Source of the DNA: Paenibacillus terricola
GTDB lineage: Bacteria > Bacillota > Bacilli > Paenibacillales > Paenibacillaceae
Length of the DNA: 64,000 bases
Direction: 5' to 3'
NCBI RefSeq assembly: GCF_014779765.1
Contig: NZ_JACXZA010000002.1
Coordinates: forward strand, 310,001-374,000
The notes under the pieces were generated by a model that was given only the letters and a program-made list of their open reading frames with translations, did no database searches and was not told the DNA's origin. The translations under genes and the position numbers were made by a program. Below are positions 61,764 to 64,000 of this stretch, one piece after another (position 1 is the first letter of the stretch; every line of letters begins with the position of its first letter).

Positions 61764-64000
61764 TTATGCTTGAACTGCCTCTTGCGCGATTGACTCGCCG
61801 AGAACAACTTCGACGAGGTGCTCGCGGCCGTCGCCGAATGCTGGCACAACGGCGTTCTCGAGCTGTTGGCCGTTCACGGATACGCGTGCCACGCCTTTGC
61901 TCACATGATCCGGATTCGTAATAACGATCCGGTACGTGTCGCCGCGGAATACGCGTGTAATTTCGAGACGATCCCATGCCTGCGGGATGCACGGGTTGAT
62001 ACGCAAGCCGTCGAAGTCCGGCTGGATGCCGAGGATGGCTTGCGTAATCGCGATGTAGTTCCATGCTGCCGTACCTGTCAGCCACGAGTTCTTAGCTTCG
62101 CCATGGCGGACTGCGTCTTTACCCGCGATCATTTGGGCATAGACGTATGGCTCCATGCGGTGAATCTCGCTAATCTCCTCAAGGTATGCAGGGGCGATCT
62201 TCTTGTACAGTTCGAATGCGCGGTCGCCGCGGCCCAGAACCGTCTCTGCCATCATAATCCACGGATTGTTATGGCAGAAAATACCCGCGTTCTCTTTATA
62301 TCCTGGAGGGTAAGAGGAGATCTCGCCAAGGTTCAAATAGTACTCGGAATATGGCGGCTGCTGCAGCACGATACCATAGTCAGTCTCCAGATGCTCTTGA
62401 ACCGAATCCAGCGCGCGCAATGCACGGCCATCTTCGACGCCGATGCCAGCCATGACGCAGAAGCCTTGCGGTTCGATGAAGATACGACCTTCATCGTTCG
62501 TGTGACTGCCGATTGGATTGCCGAAATGGTCGTACGCGCGGAGGAACCAGTCGCCGTCATAGCCGTGCTCCAGCGTAACTTCACGCATTTGCTCGACTAA
62601 TGCCTGCGCTTCTGCTGCTTCTTGATCAAGACCGCGGCGTTTGCACAGTTCAACGTAATCAGGACCGACAAATACGAACAAGCCCGCGATGAAGACGGAT
62701 TCTGCAATGCGGCCTTCGATGTTTTGCGTCGTCTGGAACGATTCGCCTGGCTCCTTGGAGAAACAGTTCAGGTTCAAGCAATCGTTCCAGTCCGCCCGTC
62801 CGATCAACGGCAAACCATGTGGTCCAAGGTTGTTGATGACATGGAAGAACGAACGTTTCAGATGTTCGAACAATGTTGCTGTGTTATCTGGATTACTGTC
62901 GAACGGCACTTGCTCATCGAGAATGGACATGTCGCCCGTTTCTTTGATATAAGCAGCCGTACCGAGAATGAGCCAGAGCGGGTCATCGTTGAAGCCGCTG
63001 CCGACTTCGTTGTTTCCTTTCTTCGTGAGCGGTTGGTATTGGTGATATGCCGAGCCGTCCTCGAATTGCGTAGAAGCGATGTCGATGATACGCTCGCGAG
63101 CACGCTCAGGGATTTGATGCACGAAGCCAAGCAAGTCTTGGTTCGAATCGCGGAAGCCCATGCCGCGGCCAATGCCCGACTCGAAGTAAGAAGCAGAGCG
63201 GGACATGTTGAACGTAACCATACACTGATACGGGTTCCAAATGTTGACCATACGGTCAAGCTTCTCGTCGCCGGATGCGATCGAGTATTTGCTGAGCAGA
63301 CGCTCCCAATAAGCTTCAAGATCAAACATCGCTTGCTGCACGTCAGCTTTTGTAGCGAAACGCTCAATCATCTCGTAAGCACGCGATTTATTAATGACGC
63401 CTGGAGCAGACCATTTCTCGTTTTCTGGGTTTTCCACATAGCCAAGCACGAAGTTGAACGAGCGCTCTTCACCTGGCTCAAGCGTAATGTTCAGTTGATG
63501 GGAAGCGATCGGCGACCAGCCGCTTGCTTGGGAATTGGATGCATGGCCGATTGTAACAGCGTGCGGAGCTTCCAGGCCATTGTAGGCACCTAGGAACGAT
63601 TCGCGGTCCGTATCGTAACCATCGATTGGAGCGTTGACCGAATAGAACGAGAAATGGTCGCGGCGCTCGCGGTATTCTGTTTTGTGATAGATGACCGAAT
63701 TCTCGATCTCGACCTCGCCCGTGCTCAGGTTACGCTGGAAGTTCGTCATATCGTCATTCGCATTCCAGAGGCAGAATTCGACGAACGAGAACAACTTCAC
63801 CGACTTCGTTGTATTCGATTTGTTCGTTACCGTGACTTGATGCACTTCACCCGTATAGGACAACGGCACCAGGGAAAGCTGCGTTACACTCACGCCGTTG
63901 CGCTCGCCTGTGATCGACGTGTAGCCAAGACCATGGCGGCACTCGTAACGGTCAAGCTTCTTCTTAACCGGCATCCAGCCCGGCGTCCAGATGTCGCCTT
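61764..64000 (-). CDS. GH94 cellobiose (cellodextrin) phosphorylase, 5' end cut by the window
   Basis: At least 745 residues are visible; the frame stays open to base 64000, and upstream residues read GDIWTPGW, the usual GH94 N-terminal motif, so about 60-70 residues are probably missing. The beta-sandwich N-terminal domain is followed by an alpha/alpha barrel with [15 protein letters not shown] (general acid Asp), [11 protein letters not shown] and [13 protein letters not shown]. It would split cellobiose or a related beta-glucoside with phosphate to glucose 1-phosphate. Choice between cellobiose and longer or other disaccharides cannot be made here. It ends at a shared terminator. Confidence 0.92.
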   Translation of the reverse strand, partial: GDIWTPGWMPVKKKLDRYECRHGLGYTSITGERNGVSVTQLSLVPLSYTGEVHQVTVTNKSNTTKSVKLFSFVEFCLWNANDDMTNFQRNLSTGEVEIENSVIYHKTEYRERRDHFSFYSVNAPIDGYDTDRESFLGAYNGLEAPHAVTIGHASNSQASGWSPIASHQLNITLEPGEERSFNFVLGYVENPENEKWSAPGVINKSRAYEMIERFATKADVQQAMFDLEAYWERLLSKYSIASGDEKLDRMVNIWNPYQCMVTFNMSRSASYFESGIGRGMGFRDSNQDLLGFVHQIPERARERIIDIASTQFEDGSAYHQYQPLTKKGNNEVGSGFNDDPLWLILGTAAYIKETGDMSILDEQVPFDSNPDNTATLFEHLKRSFFHVINNLGPHGLPLIGRADWNDCLNLNCFSKEPGESFQTTQNIEGRIAESVFIAGLFVFVGPDYVELCKRRGLDQEAAEAQALVEQMREVTLEHGYDGDWFLRAYDHFGNPIGSHTNDEGRIFIEPQGFCVMAGIGVEDGRALRALDSVQEHLETDYGIVLQQPPYSEYYLNLGEISSYPPGYKENAGIFCHNNPWIMMAETVLGRGDRAFELYKKIAPAYLEEISEIHRMEPYVYAQMIAGKDAVRHGEAKNSWLTGTAAWNYIAITQAILGIQPDFDGLRINPCIPQAWDRLEITRVFRGDTYRIVITNPDHVSKGVARVSVNGQQLENAVVPAFGDGREHLVEVVLGESIAQEAVQA

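Noticed and set aside
62622-63593. A 323-codon plus-strand frame opposite the GH94 gene
   Set aside because: GH94 is clearly coding on the minus strand with intact motifs; this frame has no family signature.

Overview
The window is a piece of a low-to-mid GC Gram-positive chromosome, most likely Paenibacillus or a close relative. The support is the synteny core dinG ... ypmB ... asnS-dnaD (as in Bacillus), a proline T-box, S-layer (SLH) and cell-wall amidase genes with copper-amine-oxidase-type N-terminal domains, a double dynamin of the DynA type, parE-parC, and strong GGAGG-type ribosome binding sites with frequent TTG/GTG starts. There are no rRNA or tRNA genes, no insertion sequences, no CRISPR array and no prophage. 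I cannot name a species.

Layout. 1-6.1 kb (+): a TPR gene cut by the window edge, dinG, rex, an SAH/MTA deaminase gene and ypmB, tightly packed with stop/start overlaps. 6.2-8.3 kb (+): a two-gene unit encoding a small membrane protein and a compact FtsH-like AAA protease. 8.4-12.7 kb (+): hbd-like dehydrogenase, ackA, asnS, dnaD. 12.7-13.3 kb (+): fur behind a PerR-box-like site. 13.4-17.1 kb (-): proB-proA-proC under a proline-specific T-box. 17.2-19.9 kb: mtnE-like aminotransferase (-), a small secreted protein (-), and a mtnU-like amidase/nitrilase (+). 19.9-23.2 kb: a LysR regulator divergent from leuC-leuD. 23.2-31.7 kb (+): two tandem paralogous cell-wall amidases, each behind a copy of an intergenic repeat and a near-identical ECF-type promoter, then a GerMN lipoprotein, a 904-residue SLH protein and nth. 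31.8-35.5 kb: dynA. 35.5-36.7 kb: the largest non-coding stretch, filled with tandem copies of the repeat. 36.7-45 kb (+): a BmrCD-like heterodimeric ABC exporter, purT, an SGNH esterase, and an ABC-2 ATPase/permease pair. 45-49.8 kb (+): three tandem structured repeats leading into parE-parC. 49.8-56.4 kb: a 55-codon unannotated gene (-), marR (+), rluA-like/rRNA methyltransferase/response regulator (-), divergent sensor kinase and PAP2 phosphatase (+), xre regulator (-). 56.5-64 kb: araA behind AraR-like operators, a short methyl-accepting protein (-), map, a secreted histidine phosphatase, and a GH94 phosphorylase (-) cut by the window end.

Themes. Redox and carbon overflow (rex, hbd-like, ackA), methyl-cycle salvage (mtaD, mtnE-like, mtnU-like), amino-acid synthesis with classic control (T-box on proBAC, a LysR protein facing leuCD), envelope remodelling (paired amidases, GerMN, SLH protein, dynamin, FtsH-like protease, PAP2 phosphatase, 7TM sensor kinase) and plant-sugar use (araA, GH94).

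The least explained material is non-coding. A dispersed intergenic element has a 38-nt core that is identical in four places, surrounded by many small hairpins that differ in sequence but keep pairing. The two amidase genes were duplicated with their promoter and leader. A 76-bp triple-hairpin repeat array with a possible alternative pairing ends at the parE ribosome binding site. All coordinates, motif matches and pairings were read by eye; no database search or folding program was run.
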